Source of the DNA: Gaertneriomyces semiglobifer
Taxonomy: Eukaryota > Chytridiomycota > Chytridiomycetes > Spizellomycetales > Spizellomycetaceae
Direction: 5' to 3'
Assembly (NCBI GenBank): GCA_025558075.1
Contig: JAHLKF010000007.1
Location: 620,001-684,000, forward strand
Length of the DNA stretch: 64,000 nucleotides
Shown: in pieces, positions 54,965 through 64,000 of the stretch
Numbering within the stretch: the stretch's first letter is position 1
Layout of the letters: each line of letters begins with the position of its first letter
Translations under genes and position numbers: made by a program
Notes under the pieces: generated by a model
What the model saw: the letters and a program-made list of their open reading frames with translations, nothing else
What the model was told of the DNA's origin: nothing
Databases searched by the model: none

Positions 54965-55438
54965 ATGTCAAAGTCTTCGTCTGCAACAAAATCAACGCGG
55001 AAGCAACTGGTGGGCCACAGGTCCCAAAATGAGTAGGCGCGACTATTGCAGCGGTTCATTCAAGGCCTGGCACATTGCCTGCAACTGAGCTGGTGGGCGG
55101 GAGGTAGAACTTTCTAGTCTCATGGAATGGCGTTTCTCGGGCGCTATGCACAGAAAGGCAAGCAGTCCCGGCACTCAGCACAGCAGCAGGCAACGCACAA
55201 GTTTCAGGCCGTCATATGGCTCCTGCGAAAGATGGTTGAATGTCCTTGTAGGAATCTCCGCTGTAGCTCCCAAACAGCTGATGATAGTCTTCGGAACGTT
55301 AAAGCTCCTCTGAACACTTTAATCTTGAGAAGCCTGCCATCACTGGCGGCTCGGATGTTACGCGCTATTGCGGCTTACGCAAGCAACATTGCCCGCGGCC
55401 TTTCCACCTCAGAAGCTTCCTCGTCACTCGCATCTTGA
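54965..55438 (+). CDS. Possible small protein gene
   Basis: An ATG at 54965 opens 15 codons ('MSKSSSATKSTRKQL') ending at a GTGGGC donor. A TTTCTAG acceptor at 55117 joins in phase to 'SHGMAFLGRYAQKGKQ...KFQAVIWLLRKMVECP'. The frame stays open to 55438 (about 121 residues), and a further in-phase 57-nt stretch (55246-55302) could be an intron. The peptide is basic at its start and alanine-rich at the end ('ARMLRAIAAYASNIARGL'). No family recognised. Support is only open frame and splice signals. Confidence 0.3.
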
Positions 55439-55731
55439 GACTACTAATAATCTCCGCAAGTCAGCCAGCGGACGCTGCTGCATCATATATCCTAGACTGT
55501 TTCTTTAAGACGATTTCTGTAGAGAGCCGGTTTGGCTTGTTTGCGGGCTGTCCAAAGGCGGTATAAGAACGGGCCTCCGCAAGAGCTTGGAGGCGCCCTA
55601 TTTTTGCCACCATACCCTTGGGACCTTTGTGAGGACGGCTCAGTATCGACTACACAGATTTATTTACCCCAGTCTCTGCCTTCATTGTGTCTGTCACAAG
55701 CGTTCCTGTTGTGCATGTGCTAGCGTCTCGC

Positions 55732-58700
55732 ATGAACTTCCTGCACAAACTCCAACAGCCCTTGGCGCGGCTGGAGTCGACATCCCAATCTAATACACAT
55801 GGTTCAATTAGTGGAGCTTCCAGTGGGAGTGGGACGGCCAGGCCCAGTAGTGGAGTGAGTGTGCGGTCTTCCGGAGGGGCGGGCGGAGTTGCTGGTCCTC
55901 CAGGTAAACAATGAACATTTACCTCAATTTTGAACTTTACCTAGCTAATGCTGTGTGCCCTGTTTGTTCACCTAGGTAGTTATCCTCCGGGAAGTGTTCT
56001 GACAGTCAATCAGCAAAAGGCCGTTGTCGAACGCTTTCTGGCGCAAGGTAAGAATCTGCCGCAGGCGGTCGTTTGGACAGGCTCTGGTCGTTAAGCCGTA
56101 CGCCAACTGGCTAAATCCTACTGCAGGCGGTTTTGCACATGTCTACCTTGTCGTTGTCGGTCCAAACCAAGTCCCAGCTGTGTTGAAGCGGGTCGCGTGT
56201 CCAGACCAAGAGGCGCTGAAGGAATTAGAGAAAGAGATACAATATATGGTATGGAGGCCATTCATGACGACTAATTGCGCCTGACGAGAGCTCATACCGA
56301 TGGTTTAATATAGAGACTGTTAACTGGACATAAAAATATTGTGACATATCTAGATTCAGCTTCACAACCGCTGCGACAAGGAGGGTACGAAGCCTTGATT
56401 CTGATGGAGTATTGCCGTGGTGAGTTTGTGTGTGCCATCCATTGCATTAGTGAATGCGGTAAATGACTCAGTAGATGGAACGGTCCATTAGGCGGGCATC
56501 TTGTCGATTTCCTTAACACCCGTCTCTCCAACCGCCTGCACGAGTCGGAAGTTCTTACTATCTTTTCTGACATATGTGAAGCTGTCGCACACATGCACTA
56601 CCACTCCCCACCCATCATTCACCGCGATATCAAAGTTGAAAACGTTCTCATCGCCAACGATGGTACACATAAACTTTGCGATTTCGGATCCGCAACCACG
56701 CGAGTTGTTCTACCAAATATGCCGCTTTCCGCGGCAGAGATTCGTATTCTGGAGGAGGAAATCGGGAAACATACAACTTTGCAATACCGCGCGCCCGAAT
56801 TGTGTGATCTGTATCAGAAAAAGGGACTTACCGAGAAGATGGATATGTGGGTATGTTTTCCAGCTGTTTTGAACGAAACCACGCAATGTGCTTGTCTCTC
56901 TATCATCAACATCATTAACTGACGCTGCCATATCAATTTCAGGCACTGGGGGTCTTACTGTATAAACTGTGCTACTTCGTGAGTACAATGAACTCCCCAC
57001 GGCGTAAAACCTGCTTGGAATAGCTTCTTATATCGCACCATTCCCTAGACGACGCCGTTTGAAGACGCTGGTGTTCTTGCGATCGTGAATGTCAGATACA
57101 CAATGCCTACCCGGCCTCAATATTCTCGCCAACTACAGGGTTTGATCGGTAAGTGGGCCTCTACACCCCGCTGAGTTTCCTCATTCTCACCAAGGCATCC
57201 TTAGAATCAATGCTTGTGGCGGATGTCAATAAACGGGCCAACATCTATCAGGTCTACTCCGCCGTATGTCGGTTGAGACAGGTGCCATGTAATCTGCCCA
57301 ATGTGAGTATTGTACGTTCCCGTACAGCTCTGTTCACGTGCTGACCGTTTGAATCTTCGCAGAAATATGAAGCAGTAACACCGACAATTGCATCACCAGC
57401 GGCGACTCCTCCACCGCTACCCATCGATTGCCGGGAAACGGGCCGGTCTGCATCACAGCCATCTCCGCTTCCGCTCGCTGGAACAGCTTATCGGCCGGCG
57501 CATTCGTCTGGTGATATTTATATGAGCTCTCAATCGAACGTCAGTGCGACTGGTGGGACTGTGCCGAGTATGCGCCGCGGAAGGCCCACCCCAAAGCACG
57601 GCAAAGCGCCATCTGTCACAAGCTTGGTGGATCTCTCGTCGAGCAGTGCGTCGCTTAACTCTACGTACAATCCCTTTGCAGATCCAGGCTCAAATTTGAA
57701 TATCAATTCCAATTGCGGTACTCGGACGCAAGCCTCAAATCGACTAACTGCCCCTCCGGAGTTTTTCAACAGTGTGGATGCGATCCCGCGGAATCCACAG
57801 AGCGCAACAATGACCACCACCAACAGACTTACAGCACCTCCGGATTTTTTTGCTGGTGCTGACACGGACTTTTCACATATATCGCCTACGACACCACGCC
57901 ATCACCTGATGAGCCCGAGCCACAGTTCTCATCCTCCGCATCAGATGTATCCGACCCACGCGCCACCATTACCATCCCATCGACCAGCTCAAGATATGCA
58001 GCGATTGCAGAGTCAACTGCAACAGCTTCAACAATTTCAGCAGCAACAGCAGCTTCCTGATTCTCCGCAACACCAATACCCGTCGAATCTGCAGTACAAC
58101 CCGCCATCTCCGAATCCGTTTGATCCGTTTAATTCAAACCCCAACGTGAGAAAGGATGATACCCGCTCAATACCCAATCTCAAAGTCAACACCAACTCCA
58201 GTCCCACCACAATGGGAATGCACCAGCTCGGCACAACGCGTCCTTTCCAGAAATCCAGCAGCGAAATCCGTTTGAACATGTATGAGCCGACAAGCCGGCA
58301 ACACGGGCATTCTCGCAACAAGTCTTGGGCTCAGGGAGCTCTTCAACCAGACTCGGATGGGAGCAATTCCTCATCAGTAGGAGGGTCTTCACTAAACTCA
58401 TCCGTGAACGTAGCCGAGCTGGTGAAGCAATTCTCGAATGTCAGCGTGAGCAGTCAGAATTCGGACAATCAGCACGCCCATATGAGCTTCAGTCGACGAT
58501 CATCAGGCTTTCAATCCATGACATCCACGCCCGTGAGCAATGGCACACCCTATAGTGTCACTATGGGCCAAATACCAATGGTTGCTGGCACGCGCTCTAG
58601 TACTGGAAGCCTCATGGGCATGGTCCCTCCAGGTGCCGTTGGGGGGTACAATGGCCTCCGACCCATAGTGGATCTACTCAACCTGTGCTTTCTCCGTTAC

Positions 58701-59125
58701 CTGCTTCTGATCCGCCTGCGAAACCACCGCGGACCGGCTCAGGTTCTTCATCCCAACGGGGAATAACAACTCCCGCAACCGCACCTATAATACATGCTGA
58801 ACCACAGAGTATCCATTTGCAACCTTCTTTTAGTGCAAATGGAAATGATTTGAAGGACCCTTTCACTGTTTTCCACAGTCCTGTTGTGCCTTCGCACCAG
58901 CAATCTCTCGCATCACCTTCGGATGTATGGATGCCCTTGCGCCAAGGAAGTAATTCTGGCCAGAATTGGGATGCGTTGCAGCAGCGACATTCGCAAGCGC
59001 CACCGCTACAACAGCAACAGCAACATCAACAGCAGCAGCAACACCATCAACAACAACAACAACAACAACAACAAGCTCGCAGAGGGGATATGTTTATCAA
59101 GCATCTAATGGACGGTGCGCAATAG
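55732..59125 (+). CDS. Ark/Prk (NAK-family) Ser/Thr kinase, apparent frameshift in tail
   Basis: Nine exons: 55732..55903, 55976..56047, 56127..56248, 56314..56419, 56492..56850, 56943..56978, 57049..57148, 57205..57302, and 57363 to the end. The kinase has 'AQGGFAHVYLV', 'AVLKRV', 'PPIIHRDIKVENVLI' and the NAK hallmark 'KLCDFGSATT'. Yeast Ark1/Prk1 and animal AAK1/GAK phosphorylate endocytic adaptors and actin-patch proteins. The C-terminal tail is Pro/Ser/Gln-rich. The frame ends early at 58766, but a +1 frame from near the G6 run at 58641-58646 continues with similar composition and poly-Q to 59125. Taken with that shift the protein is about 940 residues; without it, 822. Confidence 0.85.
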
Positions 59126-59468
59126 GCAATGTGTGCTTTTAACGATTTCGATGTGCATATTCGTTTTAGTTTACCTACCGTTATATCATATGAGATGCTG
59201 TTGCGCGCTTGAAGCAATCTTTGGCTGTTGGTGTTTATATCTTCGATGACCGAACTTACACGTGCACGAAAGGCCACAATGATGCACAGTATTGAAAAGT
59301 TTTCGTGGGTATACTATATTTTTTCCAGGAGTTCATTTTTACAATATCAGAATGTTGACTCAAATGGTGCGAATTACTCTTGAGGAACACGGCGCTCAGC
59401 AAACCGTCTGGTTTGGTCACGTAGTTTGTCAATCGGTGCAATGGGTAAACCAGCTAAGATATTATCAA

Positions 59469-60378
59469 TCAGGACAGATTCAACGTCTCAACAAATGCAT
59501 GTCTTTGTGTATGCTTACCGAGCAACTCCAGTATGGCAGGCTTGTCGGGGGCGCTCGGGTGAGAGTGGGTTGGAGCAATGACTTTGTGGCGGAGGAAGGA
59601 TTTGGAGAGCTCAATACGGTCGGCTTCGGAGAGTTGTTTGGCAAGGGCCGGAAGCTCCTTGGTTTCCTCCTCATGAGCATGTTCTGTGAAATACAAAGTG
59701 AGCTCAGATCAACGCTTACGATCTTCTGATGAAAATTACCTTTCAACGTTTGGATGGTCTTTGTGAAGAGCTTTTCGAAGCCTTCATCACCCACTTTCAT
59801 CTGATCGAGCTGATACAAAAGATCCTTTACTTGTGCGTGATCGGCCCGCAGATGGTCAGCAATCTGCTCTCCGCTGCCTAGCAAGTTCACTTTTTCGATT
59901 TTCTGTCAAATTCAGGATACGTTTAGTCAACGTAGGGTCGGAAAAGCGCAAAAAATGATCGCATGCACGTACGGGGTAGACCACAAGCTCTTCGGCAATT
60001 GAATGTTGTGCAACTTCACGGATGAATTCATTTACAATTGCCTGTCATCAAGGCGAAGTAAGTAAACAACGAAAACCGTTGAACACGTCGCATGCCGTTC
60101 CACTAACACACCTGCTGTTCATCCTGGTTGCCTTTGTGCTGAAAGAACCTATCGTACAGCTCCTCAAATGACCGATGATCATTGGTGATAAGCGCCTCCA
60201 CAGGCTTGCGTGCATGGAAACTATGCTTGGCAATATCCGCTTGGTTGAAACTGGTGCTGTGACTGCTGTTGTCGCGTACGGGAGACATGCGGGCACTGAG
60301 GGACGGAACAGCCGCCAAAGCACGCGCCTTGTTGAGTGGGAGTCTACGAGAAGCGATGACGAGTCTGCTAACGTACAT
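59469..60378 (-). CDS. Hemerythrin HHE-domain protein, probably mitochondrial
   Basis: Four exons, complement of 59469..59683, 59740..59902, 59973..60041 and 60112..60378, 237 residues. An N-terminal presequence-like region ('MYVSRLVIASRRLPLNKARA') precedes an HHE cation-binding four-helix bundle: 'VEALITNDHRSFEELYDRFF', 'EFIREVAQHSIAEELVVYP', 'HLRADHAQVKDLLYQL' and 'EHAHEEETKELPALAKQL'. The spaced His/Glu residues are the usual di-iron ligands. Fungal HHE proteins are implicated in iron, oxygen or nitric oxide handling; the substrate here is unknown. All phases are consistent across introns of 56-70 nt. Confidence 0.88.
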
Positions 60379-60759
60379 TGGGCTAGCTTGTTAGAGTGAG
60401 TAAAAGTAAATCTGTGTTATGCTGGCTGATGCCGGTTGCTTGCTGCTTGCGGTTTTGGCAGAGTGGACGAGTTGCTTGTAGGATGTAGGGGAGAGAGGGT
60501 TCTGATCTACCCCACAAGCGACCCCACCGTGCCCTTTTTATATTCCCCTTCATCTTTCATACCATGTCGTCAGTCCAACAAACCTGACGACGAAAGTCTG
60601 ACGCGGTTGCGCATATAAAGCCTCGCTTACGTCAACTCCGCGCAGGGGAGCTTTGGACCAGCGCGTCATTCTTAGCAAAGTGTCGATATTTCGGCCACAC
60701 TTATACAAAAGCAGGCCAGTGAGCGCATCAGCAAAGTCTATGTGGATGTGTGTCCTTCT

Positions 60760-61284
60760 TCAAATGCGCCCAGGGAACTTCGCCTTGGACCCAGAGAGTG
60801 TTCCTGGCGAATCTGGTGCAGAGTTATGCTCAACATTCCATCCGCGAACGGAGTCTCCCGCGGCATATCCATAGCCTCCAGCCACTCCGTAACTGATCTG
60901 TCGATTTTGCACAGGGTCAATGCTGGAAGTTGCATCCTTGCTATCAAATGTTCCTGAGCCAGCTCCAGATGGGTTTGCGTGCCCTGAAAGAATGATGTTA
61001 TTGTTGCCGAACGACACCCAAAACAGGCTCAACGTACGGTTACTTTTGGGGTGCTCAGCCTCTGGGTGATTGCGAGCAGATGACTGGGTTCTCATTTGCT
61101 CGGCATTGGCATGAGGCTTGACATGAAGCGACTCTACAATATCGCGAGCACCGGCACTCCAGTCATCCTCTTCGTTTCGAGTGCTTCCTGTGACAGGACT
61201 GGTGTATGTTCTCACAGCCGCGGGGCGGGTGAAATTCGAGCCGGACGTACGGAAAGCGCAGGCTAAGCCCTTGCGAAGTGACAT
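60760..61284 (-). CDS. Small mitochondrial protein, uncharacterised
   Basis: Exons complement of 60760..60983 and 61038..61284 give 156 residues from the ATG at 61284. The intervening 54 nt (GTACGT...TTTCAG) is a multiple of three and stop-free, so an unspliced reading would add 18 hydrophobic residues. The N-terminus ('MSLRKGLACAFRTSGSNFTR...RTYTSP') is a mitochondrial presequence. The rest is Gly/Ser-rich and hydrophilic with 'YGVAGGYGYAAGDSVRGW'. Composition recalls fungal mitochondrial stress-linked proteins, but I make no firm assignment. Confidence 0.6.
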   Translation of the reverse strand: MSLRKGLACAFRTSGSNFTRPAAVRTYTSPVTGSTRNEEDDWSAGARDIVESLHVKPHANAEQMRTQSSARNHPEAEHPKSNRTLSLFWVSFGNNNIILSGHANPSGAGSGTFDSKDATSSIDPVQNRQISYGVAGGYGYAAGDSVRGWNVEHNSAPDSPGTLSGSKAKFPGRI

Positions 61285-61981
61285 TTTATGAACTGTGTGT
61301 ACCAAAAAAGGTTGGCTCACGGAAGTGAATGCGCACAAGGCAACTAGCCGGGCATAACCAGTTTTATATTTTCATTCAACCAAATGTTTGCCCAAACCAT
61401 CATTTGTTCATTAGAATGGACTGTAATGAGGTAACAGACATGATTCATGTCAAAGCCTCGAAGGGACGATTTGCCGGCCACATGAATGTTGCCGCTCGCC
61501 TGTCACTTCAGTTCCCTATACCCTCACTCAAAGCATTTATGTCCTCAGTAGGTTCACCAGAATAGAACAGATGAGGCCGGCGAGACCGAAGGATGTGACA
61601 TTAGATTTGTCGAATGCTCTGCATTTCTCACGTATCAGTGCAGTTCCGAATACTAAAATCGTCAGGGGAGTTCAAATAATGTTCAGATCCACAGGAAACC
61701 AATCCATTGAAGGCGCAGAGCAACTGCTGTTTGTATCATTCAACGGTAGTGGCAATCTGTTATAAAACTAACGCCGGCTGCTGCGAGCGTCAGGTTTGTG
61801 AAAAACTGTCGGACATGACATCACGCTCACACGCGCTTCTTCCTTCCGTCGTGGACAGACCAGAAAATCATAAACAGGCTTGGCCTGCCAAAAGGCAGCA
61901 GCCGACGAAGGAGATGGGTATAAACGAGGTCAAATCATTCAGTAAAAGAATTAGGAGATTGTAAATAGCTTCAGCAACGGA
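61285..61981. other. Divergent intergenic region
   Basis: About 700 bp between divergent genes. A 64-codon frame from an ATG at 61571 has protein-like composition but no splice or family support. Otherwise nothing recognised. Confidence 0.4.
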
Positions 61982-64000
61982 ATGGCCGCCAGAAAACACG
62001 AATCTGAAAGAACTGTCCCAGGATATGTATCTCCCAAGGAATCCCCCAAGGCTCAGAGAAAAAAAGCGAACACCCGCGATGCCAACGATAGGAAAAATGC
62101 ACTTGTTGCCAAGCTCAGATCATCAGTACCAGGATCTCCCCTGCTCGTACGAAAGCCGACGGGCATTCCGCCGTTCATAGCACTGACGAATCAGCGTCTG
62201 CCGACCATCATCGATGCCTTGCAAACACCACCTCTGGCTCGGCCCCAAAGCTATGTTGACTCATTTGCGATGACAATGACCGTCATACCACAGACAATGA
62301 CAACGTCGACCGAAGCGGCATCGCGGGCGCTTGCCGCTGGAGCCATCACGGTCGCGGACGCAGTGAAGAATTCGCTTCCTTTCGATGTGGAGCTGTTCAA
62401 AGACCTGGCAAACATGTTGATGACTGTCTTGACCCGTAACGCACACGAGGTGAGGCGATTATATGATTTGTAGTTGTTTGTCACCCATCCCAACGAATAC
62501 AACGCAGATGCCTCCCTTGGATATAGGAGAACTTTTGCTTTGCCTTGGCATGTACTGCCATTACCAAATCCAAAAGCGTTTGGATGAAGAAGACACCGTG
62601 GAACTACAAGAAATATTGAGAGAAACACCGCGAGTCACTGATCGAGAACCCTACGAACGGTAAGACCCAATTTGCCCTTTATTGTAGTTTCGACAATTGA
62701 AAAAGCCCCAGATTTCTATATTGCATAGACTTTGCGGAGGCTGCCTACTATCCCAACGTAGAAGGCATCTTGAAAATTTGCCGGCAGTTGCAGTCTTCAT
62801 GGATCATAGACGCTAAACACGAGTCCGACGAGGATTGCCCCGCTTTCTTTTTAGCCACTGATCACCAGAATTGGACGGTAACCTTGATGTCAATTCAAGC
62901 TTTTTGACACCTGCATAGCTGATCCATCGTGGCCGCAGATAGTGATCGCCATACGGGGAACCGCCAGTCTCCATGACGCGATTGTTGACTTGAAAATGGA
63001 CTGTGAGCCTTTTCTACATGGATATGCACATCAAGGCATGGCTCACTTGGCCCGCAAGCTCCTCGACCGAATATTGCCACATATGCACTTGCTGCGATTG
63101 AAGCATCCGAACTACAGGACAATTGTTACTGGTCACTCCCTAGGAGCTGGCATAGCGTCACTACTCACCCTTTTGCTCACTTCTCCTCCTTATGCGACCT
63201 ACTTTCACGACGTCCGTGGTGTCTGTTATGCGACGCCAGCCTGCTGTACCGAAGAACTTACCGATCGAGCGGCGAAAGTTGTTGACTCGTTAGTCTTAGG
63301 ATACGACGTAGTGCCTGCTTTGAGTGAGAAGACACTCATATGGTTATTGAGGGAACTCCAAAGATTCAGCAAGGAAAATCAACATCGTAAGCTTCTCAGC
63401 GAAACGTGGAACAAGCAGATGGAGGCTATGTACGAGAACTTGAGCAGTAACCCACGAACTGGATTTTTGATTAGCGCTTGGGAAAGTGAGGCCATGAGTA
63501 CAGTGAGAAATTCAATTGGTACTGCAGCGTAAGCATCTCTTCGTGCGGTTTTATGGTATCTGCTGAACCCTCACCGTCCACGTGCAGCAATGTAGCCGCT
63601 GGCGCACTTGTCGCCGTGTCGGACACGGCGCAAGAAACTGCCGCTCAAGTCGTAATTCGTGCTGGGGAAACGGTACAGACGTTGCAACAGGCTGGCTTCG
63701 TGCCGCCCGAACCGACAGTCCTCAGTCGTTACAGACGCCGATTATGTCGTTGGGTCTCCGACTTCTACGATGTAAGCACACGATTCATTGCTCCGCACTT
63801 AACTGCTACTCACACTTACGGGCAGGATGTCGGTGAAACTTCGACCATGCTAACCATTGCATTAACTTACACATCTCGTGTCATATTGCGGCGGTACTCT
63901 TGGAGGTTCAGTGCAGCTTCGGCGACAACCGCGGTCCTCGGTCAAGTTATGTACCTAAGGTGGAAACGGCATACGGAACAAAAATTGGAAAGAGACTTGG
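61982..64000 (+). CDS. Class-3 (diacylglycerol-type) lipase, 5' part
   Basis: Exons 61982..62449, 62508..62659, 62712..62877, 62939..63528, 63588..63771 and 63826..>64000; the gene runs off the window. After a basic, Ser-rich N-terminus, the alpha/beta-hydrolase core shows 'FAEAAYYPNVEGIL', 'IVIAIRGTASLHDAIVDLK', 'HGYAHQGM', the nucleophile elbow 'TIVTGHSLGAGIASLL' (GxSxG) and an Asp-containing strand 'SLVLGYDVVPALS'. This order matches fungal and animal sn-1-specific diacylglycerol lipase (DAGL)-type lipases, which release fatty acids from DAG at membranes or lipid droplets. No signal peptide is visible. The 3' end and any C-terminal targeting region are outside the window. Confidence 0.88.

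Overview
The window is nuclear DNA of a fungus. Its genes are broken by many short GT-AG introns, mostly 52 to 113 nt, often with CTAAC/CTGAC-like branch points. The gene set is typically fungal: ILV6, NHP6-type HMG, Dma-type FHA-RING, IRE1, Gts1-type ArfGAP, Ark/Prk kinase, CTF18, MHF1/CENP-S and monopolin Csm1/Pcs1. Several features suggest an early-diverging lineage, perhaps a chytrid: a divergent G-alpha subunit, an HSPA12-like Hsp70, a hemerythrin-domain protein and a surface receptor resembling the Sib/integrin-beta type of amoebae. That placement is an inference and no taxon is claimed. Many genes here are visible only after joining small exons. I rebuilt exon structures by eye from splice signals, reading-frame continuity and family motifs. 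RPA3, MHF1, TMEM14, CSM1 and the 3' end of CTF18 were recovered this way.

Layout. 0-10 kb: the 3' part of a G-alpha gene, ILV6, a secreted GH5 mannanase-like enzyme, a small mitochondrial protein, an FHA-RING ubiquitin ligase, a proline-rich hypothetical protein and an NHP6-like HMG protein. 10-18 kb: a homeodomain transcription factor, then CWF19L1/Drn1 and RPA3 sharing a 165-bp divergent promoter, then a TMEM14-like membrane protein. 18-31.5 kb: a secreted protein made of two large repeat blocks, COQ1, an ArfGAP/UBA protein, a gene-poor 3.4 kb stretch, and a 970-residue vWA surface protein with a Thr stalk and two NPLY motifs in its tail. 31.8-43.4 kb: ornithine carbamoyltransferase, Csm1/Pcs1, a universal stress protein, an intron-containing tRNA-Ile(UAU), a coiled-coil hypothetical protein, an HSPA12-like ATPase and a SET-domain methyltransferase. 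43.6-64 kb: CTF18, an unrecognised multi-exon gene whose 5' end lies in a tandem duplication with a 36-nt poly-C tract, MHF1, a small mitochondrial protein, IRE1, an Ark/Prk kinase with an apparent frameshift, a hemerythrin protein, another small mitochondrial protein and the 5' part of a class-3 lipase.

Functional themes: chromosome maintenance (RPA3, CTF18, MHF1, Csm1, NHP6, Dma-like), mitochondrial metabolism (ILV6, COQ1, OTC), signalling and trafficking (G-alpha, ArfGAP, Ark/Prk kinase, IRE1) and cell surface (GH5, the repeat protein, the vWA receptor). No operons, CRISPR arrays or intact transposons were seen. The most interesting items are the integrin-beta/Sib-like receptor, the G-alpha lacking its catalytic glutamine, a recurrent class of GTTNGY 5' splice sites, and two stop-free introns whose length is a multiple of three and which would be mis-annotated as coding.
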